DNA from: Bdellovibrio sp. qaytius
Lineage (GTDB): Bacteria; Bdellovibrionota; Bdellovibrionia; Bdellovibrionales; Bdellovibrionaceae
DNA length: 64,000 bases
NCBI GenBank assembly: GCA_004011035.1
Contig: CP025734.1
Location: 1,138,001-1,202,000 of the forward strand
Direction of reading: 5' to 3'
A program made the translations under genes and the position numbers. A model generated the notes under the pieces. The model was not told where the DNA came from and did not search any database. It saw nothing but the letters and a program-made list of their open reading frames with translations. Shown here piece by piece: positions 25,539 through 34,153 of this stretch (the first letter of the stretch is position 1; each line of letters begins with the position of its first letter).

Positions 25539-26002
25539 GAGTCAGATTTAATATATCGATATAGGTAGTTCAGTCGTTGTCCTGAGAAATAACCCGATAA
25601 AATACCACTCATTACAAGCTCCCAAGTATAATACTTTATATATGCCACAGGGTCAGTCACTTGTAAGAAACCAAAGAAATATTTCATTACAAATATTCCA
25701 ACTAAAATCACAATCAATGAAGAGCTGCCTGGAATTAAAATTTCTTTTTTGTCTTTGAAAACCTGAATCTTTGAGTTGCGAACTTTTAAATAACCTGCAA
25801 AGGCGCCAGATAAAATACCAACAATGTAAATCCAGGCATCAGGTGAAGTAAAAAATTTAAATTTTAAAGCAATCAGAGCGATCGGTAAAAGAATCAATCG
25901 ATAGAGCGAAATTGTTCTTGGCTTTAAAGCTTGATAGCCAACAAATAAAAGATAAATAAGAATAGCCCAGACCCAAGCTGGAGTGTGCGTAATAATGTCC
26001 AT
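25535..26002 (-). CDS. Multi-spanning membrane protein (DUF6622-like)
   Basis: 155 residues with about four hydrophobic segments (AWVWAILIYLLFVGYQAL, SLYRLILLPIALIAL, WIYIVGILSGAFAGYL, SLIVILVGIFVMKYFF). The overall arrangement is like small membrane proteins grouped as DUF6622, by eye only. It overlaps the PqiA-like gene by 4 nt and follows the kinase gene by 6 nt, so the three form an operon. No function can be assigned. Confidence 0.55.
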   Translation of the reverse strand: MDIITHTPAWVWAILIYLLFVGYQALKPRTISLYRLILLPIALIALKFKFFTSPDAWIYIVGILSGAFAGYLKVRNSKIQVFKDKKEILIPGSSSLIVILVGIFVMKYFFGFLQVTDPVAYIKYYTWELVMSGILSGYFSGQRLNYLYRYIKSDS

Positions 26003-26008
26003 AACAAC

Positions 26009-28096
26009 CTAGTGATTTTTAACGTGTGATTGAATTGTTTGTAGCAGAATTTCAGAATTAATTGGTTTTGTCACGTGATCTGCAAAACCTGCAGCAAGAG
26101 TGCGATTTTTTTCTTCTTTCATAGCATGAGCAGTCAACGCAAGAACGGGTGCTTGATAGCCGCGTCGTCTCAACTCTGCCAATGTGCCATAGCCATCAAG
26201 GCCCGGCATTTGAATATCCATAAGAATAATATCATATTGCTGCTGAAAGGCCTGTTGAATAGCATCTTCGCCACTTTCGGCTTCAGTGACATCAAGCCCT
26301 GATTGACTCAAAATCATTTTAATAAGTTCTCGATTATCTGGCGAATCATCAACAGCTAAAACTTTAAGTCCTGCCATTGAATTTTTAAGTTCTGGCAGTG
26401 GCGCTGGTGTCGCACTGGCTGTCAGGTTTGTTTCTTCAGCGACAAATGAAAATTCAAAAGTACAGCCTTTATTGACTTGGCAGTTTTTGATGTCTACGTC
26501 TCCGCCTAGGGCGCGCGCTAAATTTCTAGAAAGAGCTAAGCCTAATCCAGTGCCACCAAAGCGGCGAGTCGATGCAATATCAGCCTGTGTAAATGGTTGA
26601 AATAATCTATAGGCTTGTTCTTGAGTCATGCCGATACCAGAATCTTCAATTGAGAAAGTCACTTTTCTTTGGGTGGTGGAAACTTGATTAACGTGGCAAG
26701 AAACCTTAACGGATCCTTTTGTTGTGAACTTAATGGCGTTACCAATAAGATTAATCAATACTTGTCTTGCGCGAACGGCATCAGTGATAACATTAAGATT
26801 GTTAATCTCTGAGGCTTCGTAAATAAGTTGAATATTTTTTCTTGAGGCACGATCAAAAAACATGGTTAGAACTTCTTGAAGTAAGCCCACAAGGCTAACA
26901 GGTGTTTTTTCGATTTCTAATTTGCCAGCTTCGATTTTAGATAAATCGAGAATATCATCGATAATACGAATTAATGATTTGCCGTTACGAATAACAATAT
27001 CGAGATATTTTTTTCTTTCGGCTAAATCAAGATTGTGCGCACGAATAATTTCGGCAAAACCTAAAATGGCTCCCAGCGGAGTACGAATTTCGTGAGACAT
27101 GTTCGCTAAAAAAGCTGATTTGGCTTGATTGGCACTCTCGGCTTCTAGTTTCGCAGTTTGTAAGTTTTCAACCGCTCGTACTCTTTGAGTTACATTATTA
27201 ACTGCTAATAAAATGCCTTCAATGTTGTCATTCATATCACGAATGGGCTGATAAATAAAATCGGCATAAATTAAAAACTCTGATCCATCAGCGCGTTTTG
27301 ATTTAAACTGAACATCACGACCTTCGACAGGCTGGCCTGTTTGATAAATATCATCGAGCATTTGAATAAAGCCACGCTCTTCAGTTAACGGAAAAAGGTC
27401 CTTAACAGTTGATCCGACAGCGTCGCGACTGCCAAGAAACAAATCGCGGTAATAGTCATTTGTAAGAATAAATTTATGTTCTGGCCCATCTACGACGGCC
27501 ATTCCAATGGGAGCTTTTTCTAGAACTGTATGCAATTTAAGACGCTCAGCTTTTACTTCAAGCATTGTACGTGCTAAGTTTTCTTCTGTGGTTTTGGTGC
27601 GCTGTGCTTTAATCACGGCAGAGGTTGTATCAATAATCGTACATAGCATGCCGCTCACTTTGCCGTGAGAGTTATAAAGCGGTGAGTACGAGAACGTAAA
27701 ATAAGTTTCTTGAATTTGCCCTTCGACTTCGATGTTGAAAAGCATGTCGGCTTCATGAACAGAGCCACCAGCATCGACTTTTAAAGCCAGCGCTAAAATT
27801 TGCTCCCAAACTTCTGACCATACTTTTTGCAGAGTTGATCCTAAAGCTTGCGGGTGGCGCTGCTGCAGAATAGGCACGTAGGCATCATTGTAAAAATAGC
27901 GTCTTTCTGGCCCCCAAGTTAAACACATTGAGATCGGGCAGCTTAAGATCATGCGAAGTGATGTAATCAGAGCAATATCCCACGTCTCGATAGGGCCAAT
28001 TTCTGTTTTGGACCAATCGAAATTTAAAATAGCCTGAGCCATTTTGCTGGTATTCGCCAGCTCTCTAAAAGGATTTTCTTTATGAGCGACAGCCAC
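26009..28096 (-). CDS. Soluble hybrid sensor histidine kinase (PAS-PAS-HisKA-HATPase-REC)
   Basis: 695 residues, no membrane segment. Two PAS-like sensor regions occupy about 20-160 and 185-310. The HisKA box is ANMSHEIRTPLG with the phospho-acceptor H335. The ATPase part has DSGIGMTQEQ and FGGTGLGLAL. A C-terminal receiver (577-695) has VDD, the phospho-acceptor D627 in LMDIQMPG, and K near 677. The lack of a DNA-binding domain means output must pass to another protein. It is the first gene of an operon with a membrane protein and a PqiA-like protein, so it may control or respond to envelope state. Confidence 0.92.
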   Translation of the reverse strand: MAVAHKENPFRELANTSKMAQAILNFDWSKTEIGPIETWDIALITSLRMILSCPISMCLTWGPERRYFYNDAYVPILQQRHPQALGSTLQKVWSEVWEQILALALKVDAGGSVHEADMLFNIEVEGQIQETYFTFSYSPLYNSHGKVSGMLCTIIDTTSAVIKAQRTKTTEENLARTMLEVKAERLKLHTVLEKAPIGMAVVDGPEHKFILTNDYYRDLFLGSRDAVGSTVKDLFPLTEERGFIQMLDDIYQTGQPVEGRDVQFKSKRADGSEFLIYADFIYQPIRDMNDNIEGILLAVNNVTQRVRAVENLQTAKLEAESANQAKSAFLANMSHEIRTPLGAILGFAEIIRAHNLDLAERKKYLDIVIRNGKSLIRIIDDILDLSKIEAGKLEIEKTPVSLVGLLQEVLTMFFDRASRKNIQLIYEASEINNLNVITDAVRARQVLINLIGNAIKFTTKGSVKVSCHVNQVSTTQRKVTFSIEDSGIGMTQEQAYRLFQPFTQADIASTRRFGGTGLGLALSRNLARALGGDVDIKNCQVNKGCTFEFSFVAEETNLTASATPAPLPELKNSMAGLKVLAVDDSPDNRELIKMILSQSGLDVTEAESGEDAIQQAFQQQYDIILMDIQMPGLDGYGTLAELRRRGYQAPVLALTAHAMKEEKNRTLAAGFADHVTKPINSEILLQTIQSHVKNH

Positions 28097-28349
28097 GCCT
28101 AATTATTAACATAGTTAAATGTTTTGGCCATCTATTAGCAGTGTTAGCTCTGACGTTAAGGAAAAGTGCCACATCCCGATTATTTCATTGCGTTCGTGAA
28201 TCTTTAACAGGCTTTAGGGCAGACAACTTGCATTAATTAGCGTGTTTAATCGTTCTTAAGAGCTGAGCAGAAAATAAATCATTTTTCTCTAGTCATCGGG
28301 GGGTAAATTCAGCATTATGGGCATTCCAAAATTAACAAAGAGGATTCTC

Positions 28350-28793
28350 ATGAAATCAATCACTGAATTTCAACCAACTACACTTTCTAAAATCTTAGCA
28401 GCAAAGAATGCGTTAACTGCTGAAGGTAAATCTGCAGAAGAAATTTCTACAGCTATCGGCGAAACTTTTAAATATGAAGGCGATAAAATTAAGTATGCTT
28501 TAGCAGCTGCTGAATTAGCCAAAGATCAATCATCTATTCGTCGCGTTTTAGTAGCTACTTTTGGCGAAGGCGAAAAACCAGCTCCAATGTACCAACAAGT
28601 TGAAGACACTTATTACAAAGTTGAAACTTTCAGTTCTGCGCCAGTTGCAAAAGCTGAAAAAGTTGATCCACGCAACGCTCGTCGCGGTGGTGGCGGTAAA
28701 GGTCAAGGCCAAGGCGGACCTAAAGGTTCTCCATGGGGTATGACTCCTGAAGAAAAAGAAGCTAAAAACAAACCAAAAGCTCCAAAAGCTTAG
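28350..28793 (+). CDS. Small basic protein with Gly/Gln/Lys-rich C-terminal tail
   Basis: 147 residues from the ATG at 28350 (AAAGAGGA ribosome-binding site); an in-frame start at 28317 has none. Residues 1-75 are a helical domain (TTLSKILAAKNALTAEGKSAEEIS, then KIKYALAAAELAKD). The tail from about residue 105 is basic and Gly-rich (PRNARRGGGGKGQGQGG, then KEAKNKPKAPKA), typical of nucleic-acid-binding tails. Codon use resembles the highly expressed SWIB and ahcY genes. No family is recognised. It has its own terminator. Confidence 0.6.
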   Translation: MKSITEFQPTTLSKILAAKNALTAEGKSAEEISTAIGETFKYEGDKIKYALAAAELAKDQSSIRRVLVATFGEGEKPAPMYQQVEDTYYKVETFSSAPVAKAEKVDPRNARRGGGGKGQGQGGPKGSPWGMTPEEKEAKNKPKAPKA

Positions 28794-28819
28794 TTTTTAA
28801 TTTTAATTGTTATTTAATA

Positions 28820-28853
28820 GGGTTGTGCAAGAAATTGCTCAACCCTTTTTTTT
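28820..28853 (+). terminator. Terminator after the basic-tail gene
   Basis: GGGTTGTGCAA pairs with TTGCTCAACCC with one mismatch and is followed by eight T. Confidence 0.75.
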
Positions 28854-28869
28854 GATTATTTTGAACCAG

Positions 28870-29673
28870 TTATTTACGTTTAATTGAACTCGCTTTTGCG
28901 CGTACGGTTTCTTCTTCGCCATCTAAATCTTGATCAACATCATCTTGAACTGTTGTTACGACTTGAATGTTTTTACCTTTAGCGATCATTTCATTCATAT
29001 CTTTGTGATACGCATAAACGATTCCGCCATCTTTTAAAAAGCCAATCATTTTCTTCATCAAGATTGGTGAAATAGCCGGGCAACCCCAGCTGCGGCCAAG
29101 GCGACCCGTTCTTTTTAGAAAGTCATCAGACACGTAAGGTGCTCCGTGCATAACGATGTCACGGGCAGAGGCTTGATCGTTAGTTTTATCAACGCCATGT
29201 AAGTTTAACGAAGCCCCGTGGCCTCCGCTGTAAACGCTTCCAGCTAGGTAAAGACCAAGAGATGTCATTTTAGTTTTATCTACGTTTGAAAATTTAGTCG
29301 CGTAACGAACGCCCGAACCTTTACCGTGAGCAACGTGATGTTTAGTCACAATGCCGTTTTTTAAATGCAGCACATAAAGGCGATTTTGATCAGAGGGTAA
29401 TGTGTAATCAATAATTGCAATTGTGTCTGTGCGAACGGTGATTTCTTTAGAGCTCATTTTCGTTTGATTAGAGCGATCTTTAGCGGCCACTTTAACTTTT
29501 TTACCAGCATTGGCGTCGATAAAATCAAAAGTGCGCTTTAATGCTGCGGCAGGTACGCCTTGGTCGACGAACACTTTAAAAAGGGGTTTGGCATTGACCT
29601 TAAGGTCATAAACGCTGCCAGCAAAGCTTTGTAAGCTTAAGATCATCACTAGAATAAAACTTAACTTTTGCAT
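28870..29673 (-). CDS. Exported murein L,D-transpeptidase catalytic-domain protein (YkuD_2 type)
   Basis: 267 residues. A signal peptide (MQKLSFILVMILSLQSFAG) is followed by a catalytic domain of the murein L,D-transpeptidase type: SLNLHGVDKTN, IVMHGAPYVSDDF and GRSWGCPAISP, with the catalytic Cys in GCPA. Such enzymes form 3-3 cross-links or attach amino acids or lipoproteins to peptidoglycan. In Bdellovibrio relatives L,D-transpeptidases are known to strengthen the prey wall; use against prey here is inference. The C-terminus has a charged extension ending SSIKRK. Confidence 0.85.
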   Translation of the reverse strand: MQKLSFILVMILSLQSFAGSVYDLKVNAKPLFKVFVDQGVPAAALKRTFDFIDANAGKKVKVAAKDRSNQTKMSSKEITVRTDTIAIIDYTLPSDQNRLYVLHLKNGIVTKHHVAHGKGSGVRYATKFSNVDKTKMTSLGLYLAGSVYSGGHGASLNLHGVDKTNDQASARDIVMHGAPYVSDDFLKRTGRLGRSWGCPAISPILMKKMIGFLKDGGIVYAYHKDMNEMIAKGKNIQVVTTVQDDVDQDLDGEEETVRAKASSIKRK

Positions 29674-29868
29674 AGACGTCCTTCTGGGGTGGGGTCAGTG
29701 AATATTGAGTAGCTAGAAGCGTTCCCATCTAAAAAGTTGTTTAGTTTCGATAGGCGATAAATACTGTAAACTCAATAGACAACCGAGCGCTAAAAGGCAC
29801 ATTTTCAGTCGAGGGTGCTTCTGAGTTCATATTTGAAATTAAGGCTAATCTAAATTATAGTCTGGGGT

Positions 29869-30426
29869 ATGGATAACCCAGTGCCGCCTCCAGTGATCTA
29901 TAAATTTTTAACTTTTCCAGGAAAAATCCATCTGATCACCAATGATCATGAGCTTCTGGCTGTCATTGGCGATTTGCAACAGGCGCGCGAGCTTGGGTTT
30001 GATACTGAAACGCGCCCCAGTTTTAAAAAAGGCGAAGTTTACAATGTGGCTATATTGCAGCTGTCGACCGAAGATCAGGCTTATGTGATTCGTTTTGGTC
30101 AAATTAGCCAGTTTGAAGTTTTAAAAAATATTTTTGAAAATTCTGAAGTTGTTAAAGTGGGAGTCGCAATTCGCGATGATTTAAAACAACTGCAAAAAAG
30201 ATTTCAATTTGTACCGCAAAATTTTATCGAATTACAACATGTCGCAAAAACTAAAGGCCTAAAAAATATGGGCCTTAAAGGTATGACTGAAGAAGTTCTT
30301 GGCGCCACAATTTCAAAAGGACCAAAAACTACGAATTGGGAACATCCCGTGTTAACTGACAGACAAATTATGTATGCAGCTACTGATGCGTGGATTGGTC
30401 TTACTCTTTATCAGAAGTTAAAATAA
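29869..30426 (+). CDS. DEDDy 3'-5' exonuclease (RNase D-like)
   Basis: 185 residues with a full DEDD exonuclease fold. FDTETRPSF is exo I, VGVAIRDDLKQLQKRF is exo II, and YAATDAWIGLTLYQKL is exo III with the Tyr that marks the DEDDy subgroup. There is no HRDC domain, so it is shorter than RNase D and like stand-alone 3'-5' exonucleases. The target may be RNA or single-stranded DNA. It is 3 nt before the fused RluA-methyltransferase gene, so an RNA role is more likely. Confidence 0.85.
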   Translation: MDNPVPPPVIYKFLTFPGKIHLITNDHELLAVIGDLQQARELGFDTETRPSFKKGEVYNVAILQLSTEDQAYVIRFGQISQFEVLKNIFENSEVVKVGVAIRDDLKQLQKRFQFVPQNFIELQHVAKTKGLKNMGLKGMTEEVLGATISKGPKTTNWEHPVLTDRQIMYAATDAWIGLTLYQKLK

Positions 30427-30429
30427 AAG

Positions 30430-31953
30430 ATGAATTTTCTAAGGCTTCAAGACTATTTACTTTCAGTTTTATTTGAAAATGAAGATATCTTAGCTATTGA
30501 TAAGCCTTATGGTTTTAATGCGCACACCAATGATTCAAAAATTGAACATTCAGATTTTATTCAAGATGGCCTTATCGAAATTTATGAAAAGCAATTAGGG
30601 CGCAAGTTACATATTATTCATCGCCTTGATCAGACAACAACCGGTGTGATGATTTTTGGTAAATCAGTCGAGTCAGCCAAAAAATACGCTGAATATTTTT
30701 TTAACCGTGAAGTTAAAAAAACTTATATGTTCGTGACCAAATTTAAATCTGAAAAAAAACAATTCACGATCAATCAACAAATTGTTCATAAAGCTAAAGA
30801 ACTTGATGCTGAAACAGAATTAGAGTTTGTTAAAAAATCAGAAAGCTTTGAACTCTGGAAAGCTCTGCCACACACAGGACGTAATCACCAGATTCGTATT
30901 CATGCCAAAGCCGCAGGGATTTCAATTTTAGGTGATAGTAAATACGGGGGGCACAACTATGATTTCTTGTGTTTGCATAATGCACGTATTGAATTTCCGA
31001 ATGGGATCGTGATTTTATCAAAGATGCCTGCGTACTTTGAAGATTTAAGTTTGTTAAACGATATTGTTATTGCGCGAGCATATTTTGAGGCTGATCGTAG
31101 ACTTAGACTTTTCAGTCAAGCTAGCCAGAATCAATCTTATAGACTTAGTCATAACGACCAAAATTTTGTCTTAGATCAATTTGGTGAAAAGATAGTTGTA
31201 AACTGGAAAAAAGAACGTTGGTTAGAGTCTGATTCTGAAAAATTCTCTCGATTTTCTAAAAGCTTGAAAAAAGAACTCGTCATACAAAATGTACACTCTG
31301 AGGCAACCACTAAAACGTGGGTGGCTTGTGAAGGCGAATTGCAATTTGAAATGCGCAGTGAAGCTGGGCAGGTTAGTGGTTTGTTTTTAAATCAAAGACT
31401 GCAGCGTCAATGGATTTTAAACAATTCAGAAAACAAGTCAGTCTTAAGTTTATTTTCGCAAGTTGGTACTTTTAGCGTGGCGGCCGCCAAAGGTAAGGCT
31501 TCACAAATCACCTCAGTCGACACAAGCAAAAAATCATTAGAATGGGCTAAGAAAAACTTTGAACTTAATCAAGTAACTAACGAGGCCTATAAGTTTTTAA
31601 ACCGCGATAGTTTAACTTTTTTAGAGCAGTGTAAGGCCAAAGGGCAAAAATTTGATCTCATCATTTGTGATGCGCCAGGATTTTTTCGTCGTGAAAAAGG
31701 CGTTTTTAAAATCGAAAACAACTTAGAAGAATTAATGAAGAACTGTCTCGTCAGTCTTACAGACAAAGGCCAATTGCTGTTTTCAACAAGTTTTGATGCG
31801 TTATTTGTAGATGATATTCGTAAAATTATTTTAAAAGTCACCAAAGAACTTAAAATAGAAAAACTAGAAGTTAATTGTATTTTGTCTTCGCTTGATTTTG
31901 AGTTGCCAGATGAAAAAGTTGGTCTAAAATCATTTCTAGTAGGTAAAATATGA
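30430..31953 (+). CDS. RluA-type pseudouridine synthase fused to a class I SAM methyltransferase
   Basis: 507 residues. Residues about 10-220 are an RluA-type pseudouridine synthase with the catalytic Asp D67 in HRLDQTTTG and RNHQIRIHAKAAG. Residues about 325-500 are a Rossmann methyltransferase like RlmI/RlmK: SLFSQVGTFSVAAAKG is motif I, TSVDTSKKSLEWAKKNFELN is motif II, and IICDAPGFFR is the NPPY-like motif IV. The linker (about 225-320) resembles the N-terminal part of RlmI. Both catalytic sites look intact, so the enzyme could isomerise a uridine and methylate a nearby base of rRNA or tRNA. It follows the exonuclease gene by 3 nt. Confidence 0.85.
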   Translation: MNFLRLQDYLLSVLFENEDILAIDKPYGFNAHTNDSKIEHSDFIQDGLIEIYEKQLGRKLHIIHRLDQTTTGVMIFGKSVESAKKYAEYFFNREVKKTYMFVTKFKSEKKQFTINQQIVHKAKELDAETELEFVKKSESFELWKALPHTGRNHQIRIHAKAAGISILGDSKYGGHNYDFLCLHNARIEFPNGIVILSKMPAYFEDLSLLNDIVIARAYFEADRRLRLFSQASQNQSYRLSHNDQNFVLDQFGEKIVVNWKKERWLESDSEKFSRFSKSLKKELVIQNVHSEATTKTWVACEGELQFEMRSEAGQVSGLFLNQRLQRQWILNNSENKSVLSLFSQVGTFSVAAAKGKASQITSVDTSKKSLEWAKKNFELNQVTNEAYKFLNRDSLTFLEQCKAKGQKFDLIICDAPGFFRREKGVFKIENNLEELMKNCLVSLTDKGQLLFSTSFDALFVDDIRKIILKVTKELKIEKLEVNCILSSLDFELPDEKVGLKSFLVGKI

Positions 31954-32369
31954 AACAAGTCTTAATGTATGTGATTTTATTTTCGAGTGTTCAAATTTGG
32001 GCTCAATCGTTTGAGGCTGGCTTATGGAAGTCAAAAGAAAGTCTTGAGCTTAATGGAATTCCACTTCCATCATCAAGTGATGAAGAGTGTATTACAAAAG
32101 AACAAGCTAAAGATGCTAAAGCTACGATTGAAAAAGAATTAAAGAAAAAAGGCTGCACACTTACTAAGTGGAATTATAAAAACCAAAACTTAGATGCGGC
32201 TATTACATGTAATAATAAAGATATGGTAGCTAGTGGCAAACTCACTGGCCCCTTTACAAGCAAGAGTTATAAACTAACGTGTGAGGCGACAGGAACATAT
32301 AAAGATGTTCTGCCTGCGGTAGCTGAACTTAAATTATCGGGCGAGAGAGTTTCGGCCTGCAGCAAGTAA
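31950..32369 (+). CDS. Exported DUF3617-like protein
   Basis: 139 residues. The start overlaps the methyltransferase-fusion stop by 4 nt (ATGA). A signal peptide (MKQVLMYVILFSSVQIWAQ) precedes FEAGLWKSKESLELNGIPLP and a Cys-containing region (EECITKEQAKD, KKGCTL, ITCNNK), matching DUF3617. Its function is unknown; its presence in an RNA-modification operon is unexpected. The last 36 nt overlap the convergent PA2778-like gene. Confidence 0.7.
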   Translation: MKQVLMYVILFSSVQIWAQSFEAGLWKSKESLELNGIPLPSSSDEECITKEQAKDAKATIEKELKKKGCTLTKWNYKNQNLDAAITCNNKDMVASGKLTGPFTSKSYKLTCEATGTYKDVLPAVAELKLSGERVSACSK

Positions 32370-33185
32370 AGCTTCTTTAGCTATTTGTAAATTCGTACGC
32401 GCTTCGATTGAATCAGGGTGTAATTCAGTGGCCGCTTGTAGATAACTTACAGCTGACGAATAGTCTCCTAAGTTATAATACACATTTCCTAAACCAATTC
32501 TTGCAATTAAACTTCTTGGCCAAGCACTGAGTATTCCTAAATAAGCTCGTTTGGCCGCATCTAACTTTTGCACTCTTTCTAAAGCGGCTGCCGCTTGTAA
32601 ATGTGTGACTTCATCACTACTGGCTGAAAGATCTCCTGGGTTTAACACAACTAATGCCCAATAGTTTGTAAGCCGCCATGATAATTCAAACTCACCCATA
32701 TCGATAAATTGATTGGGGTGTGGGCCTGAATGCATAATTAAAGTTTTATTGGCTAGATCATAACCAGTCACCAAAGCGTAATGCCATTGCGGAATCCAAT
32801 TGATTCCTAAATTTTCAAAGATAATTACACTGTGCCCGGCATCTAATTCGGCCAGTAATGATTTTAATCCTGTAATTTGCAGAGCCATGAAACCTTGGCG
32901 TCGTGCCGTGGTGGTCATATTCTCTTGCAGACTTCCTTTGGCATTCGGTGTGTAGACTTGAGATGTTATTTCATCAATTTTATAAGGGCTGCCAGTAGCA
33001 GCAATGGCCATAGCTAAAGTAGCTGGTCCACAGTGCCCAACTTCTTGTTCAATATACGGAGCTATATTGTTCACGCTAGCCTTTAAGCTATTGGGTGAGC
33101 GATATAAAGAATCCGTTTGCACAGTGTTAGATGCACAACTAGAAACCCAAATTGCAAAAAACAGAAATAATATTTTTTTGTTCAT
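32334..33185 (-). CDS. PA2778-family C39-like cysteine peptidase lipoprotein with TPR tail
   Basis: 283 residues. A lipoprotein signal (FFAIWVSSCAS, Cys17) is followed by a C39-like papain fold: catalytic C52 in EQEVGHCGPATLAMAI and H135 in PQWHYALVTGYD. The C-terminus (about 195-280) has tetratricopeptide-like repeats (GLGNVYYNLGDYSSAVSYL). This matches the PA2778 family, whose members are found next to a PA2779-type protein, as here (gap 7 nt). The target is unknown; export and lipidation suggest an outer- or inner-membrane site. Its 3' end overlaps the DUF3617 gene by 36 nt. Confidence 0.85.
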   Translation of the reverse strand: MNKKILFLFFAIWVSSCASNTVQTDSLYRSPNSLKASVNNIAPYIEQEVGHCGPATLAMAIAATGSPYKIDEITSQVYTPNAKGSLQENMTTTARRQGFMALQITGLKSLLAELDAGHSVIIFENLGINWIPQWHYALVTGYDLANKTLIMHSGPHPNQFIDMGEFELSWRLTNYWALVVLNPGDLSASSDEVTHLQAAAALERVQKLDAAKRAYLGILSAWPRSLIARIGLGNVYYNLGDYSSAVSYLQAATELHPDSIEARTNLQIAKEALLAAGRNSLAR

Positions 33186-33192
33186 AAATTTA

Positions 33193-33564
33193 TTAAATGC
33201 GTTTTACCAAATAAATAATAAGTACAATGATTAAAATGGTGAATAAAATATCACCGCCGTATTGGGCTTTATCGATTTGTTGCGATAAGTTTTGCAGCTC
33301 AGAATCTGAAAGACTTGCAATACGATCTTTGGCTTCTGAAACACTCACGCCCTGTTCAACTAATTTTTTTTCAACGTCTTGTTGATTTAAATAGTTAGCT
33401 ACTTTTTGCTGGGCCACTTTTCTATCGAAGCGCTCTAGCACTTCAGTGGTAGATATCATTTTCTGCGCGTGAACAGTTTCGGCAAAAACCACTTGAGGTA
33501 GGTTTGAAAGTGACAGTGTTAGAACACACCCTGTGTAAAAGCGAAAGCGATTGATAGGTTGCAT
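33193..33564 (-). CDS. PA2779-family protein
   Basis: 123 residues. A signal peptide (ending LPQVVFA) is followed by a helical region of the PA2779 family: AQKMISTTEVLERFDRKVAQQKVANYL, then VEKKLVEQGVSVSEAKDRIASLSDSEL and a C-terminal hydrophobic anchor (ILFTILIIVLIIYLVKRI). It is 7 nt upstream of the PA2778-like peptidase, the known gene pairing, so it is probably a partner or an anchored substrate of that peptidase. The role of the pair is not known. Confidence 0.85.
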   Translation of the reverse strand: MQPINRFRFYTGCVLTLSLSNLPQVVFAETVHAQKMISTTEVLERFDRKVAQQKVANYLNQQDVEKKLVEQGVSVSEAKDRIASLSDSELQNLSQQIDKAQYGGDILFTILIIVLIIYLVKRI

Positions 33565-33686
33565 ATTGAGACTCCTTCAATAGATTTGTAAGCTTAAATT
33601 ATGCGAGCCTTAGTTGACGTTTGGTTCAAGCGCGTATGAAGAAACTGCAATATGTATCATTTAAATTCATTTGCTATCGCTACTAA

Positions 33687-34034
33687 TTACTTACAGGTAA
33701 ATTCAACGAAATTGTACATGGTCGTGTGTGGGCCAGAACCACCGAACATCACAGCGCTATTGCCAAAGCCGATGCCAGTTGCAACACCAGCGCTTGAGTT
33801 ACTTTCATCACGCGCTTGGTATTCTTTGGTGATGGTGTAATCGCCTCCGCAGTAGTTGGTGGCTTGCTTTTTTAAATCTTCGCGATATTTAGCTTCAGTT
33901 TCAGGTTTATCAGTCGGGTAGTAGCGAACTACGGCTTGCTTTTGCGGTGAAGTGTCACGGCGAACAAATTCGACAGTGTGCGAACAACTGGTCAGAATTA
34001 GAAGTGTAAGACAAATAAGGCTGGCTTTTTTCAT
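33687..34034 (-). CDS. Small lipoprotein of unknown function
   Basis: 115 residues with a lipobox LILTSC (Cys17). The mature part has short basic and acidic stretches (PETEAKYREDLKKQATNYCGG) and a glycine-rich end (GVATGIGFGNSAVMFGGSG) that ends FVEFTCK. Three Cys. It matches no family known to me and is located alone between two envelope-protein operons. Confidence 0.6.
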   Translation of the reverse strand: MKKASLICLTLLILTSCSHTVEFVRRDTSPQKQAVVRYYPTDKPETEAKYREDLKKQATNYCGGDYTITKEYQARDESNSSAGVATGIGFGNSAVMFGGSGPHTTMYNFVEFTCK

Positions 34035-34088
34035 ACACTGTATCTATGAGCAATATGTATTCCATGCATCATTTGCCTTTTTCGCCCC

Positions 34089-34122
34089 AATAAAAAGGGC
34101 CAGCTTATTAAAAAGCTAGCCC
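34089..34122 (-). terminator. Terminator of the 34154-35131 gene
   Basis: On the minus strand GGGCTAGCTT and AAGCTGGCCC form a stem with a single mismatch around TTTAAT, followed by TTTTTATT. It lies 32 nt after the stop codon. Confidence 0.7.
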
Positions 34123-34153
34123 GTGATCCTGAGTTTGAATTATCAGATTTAAA

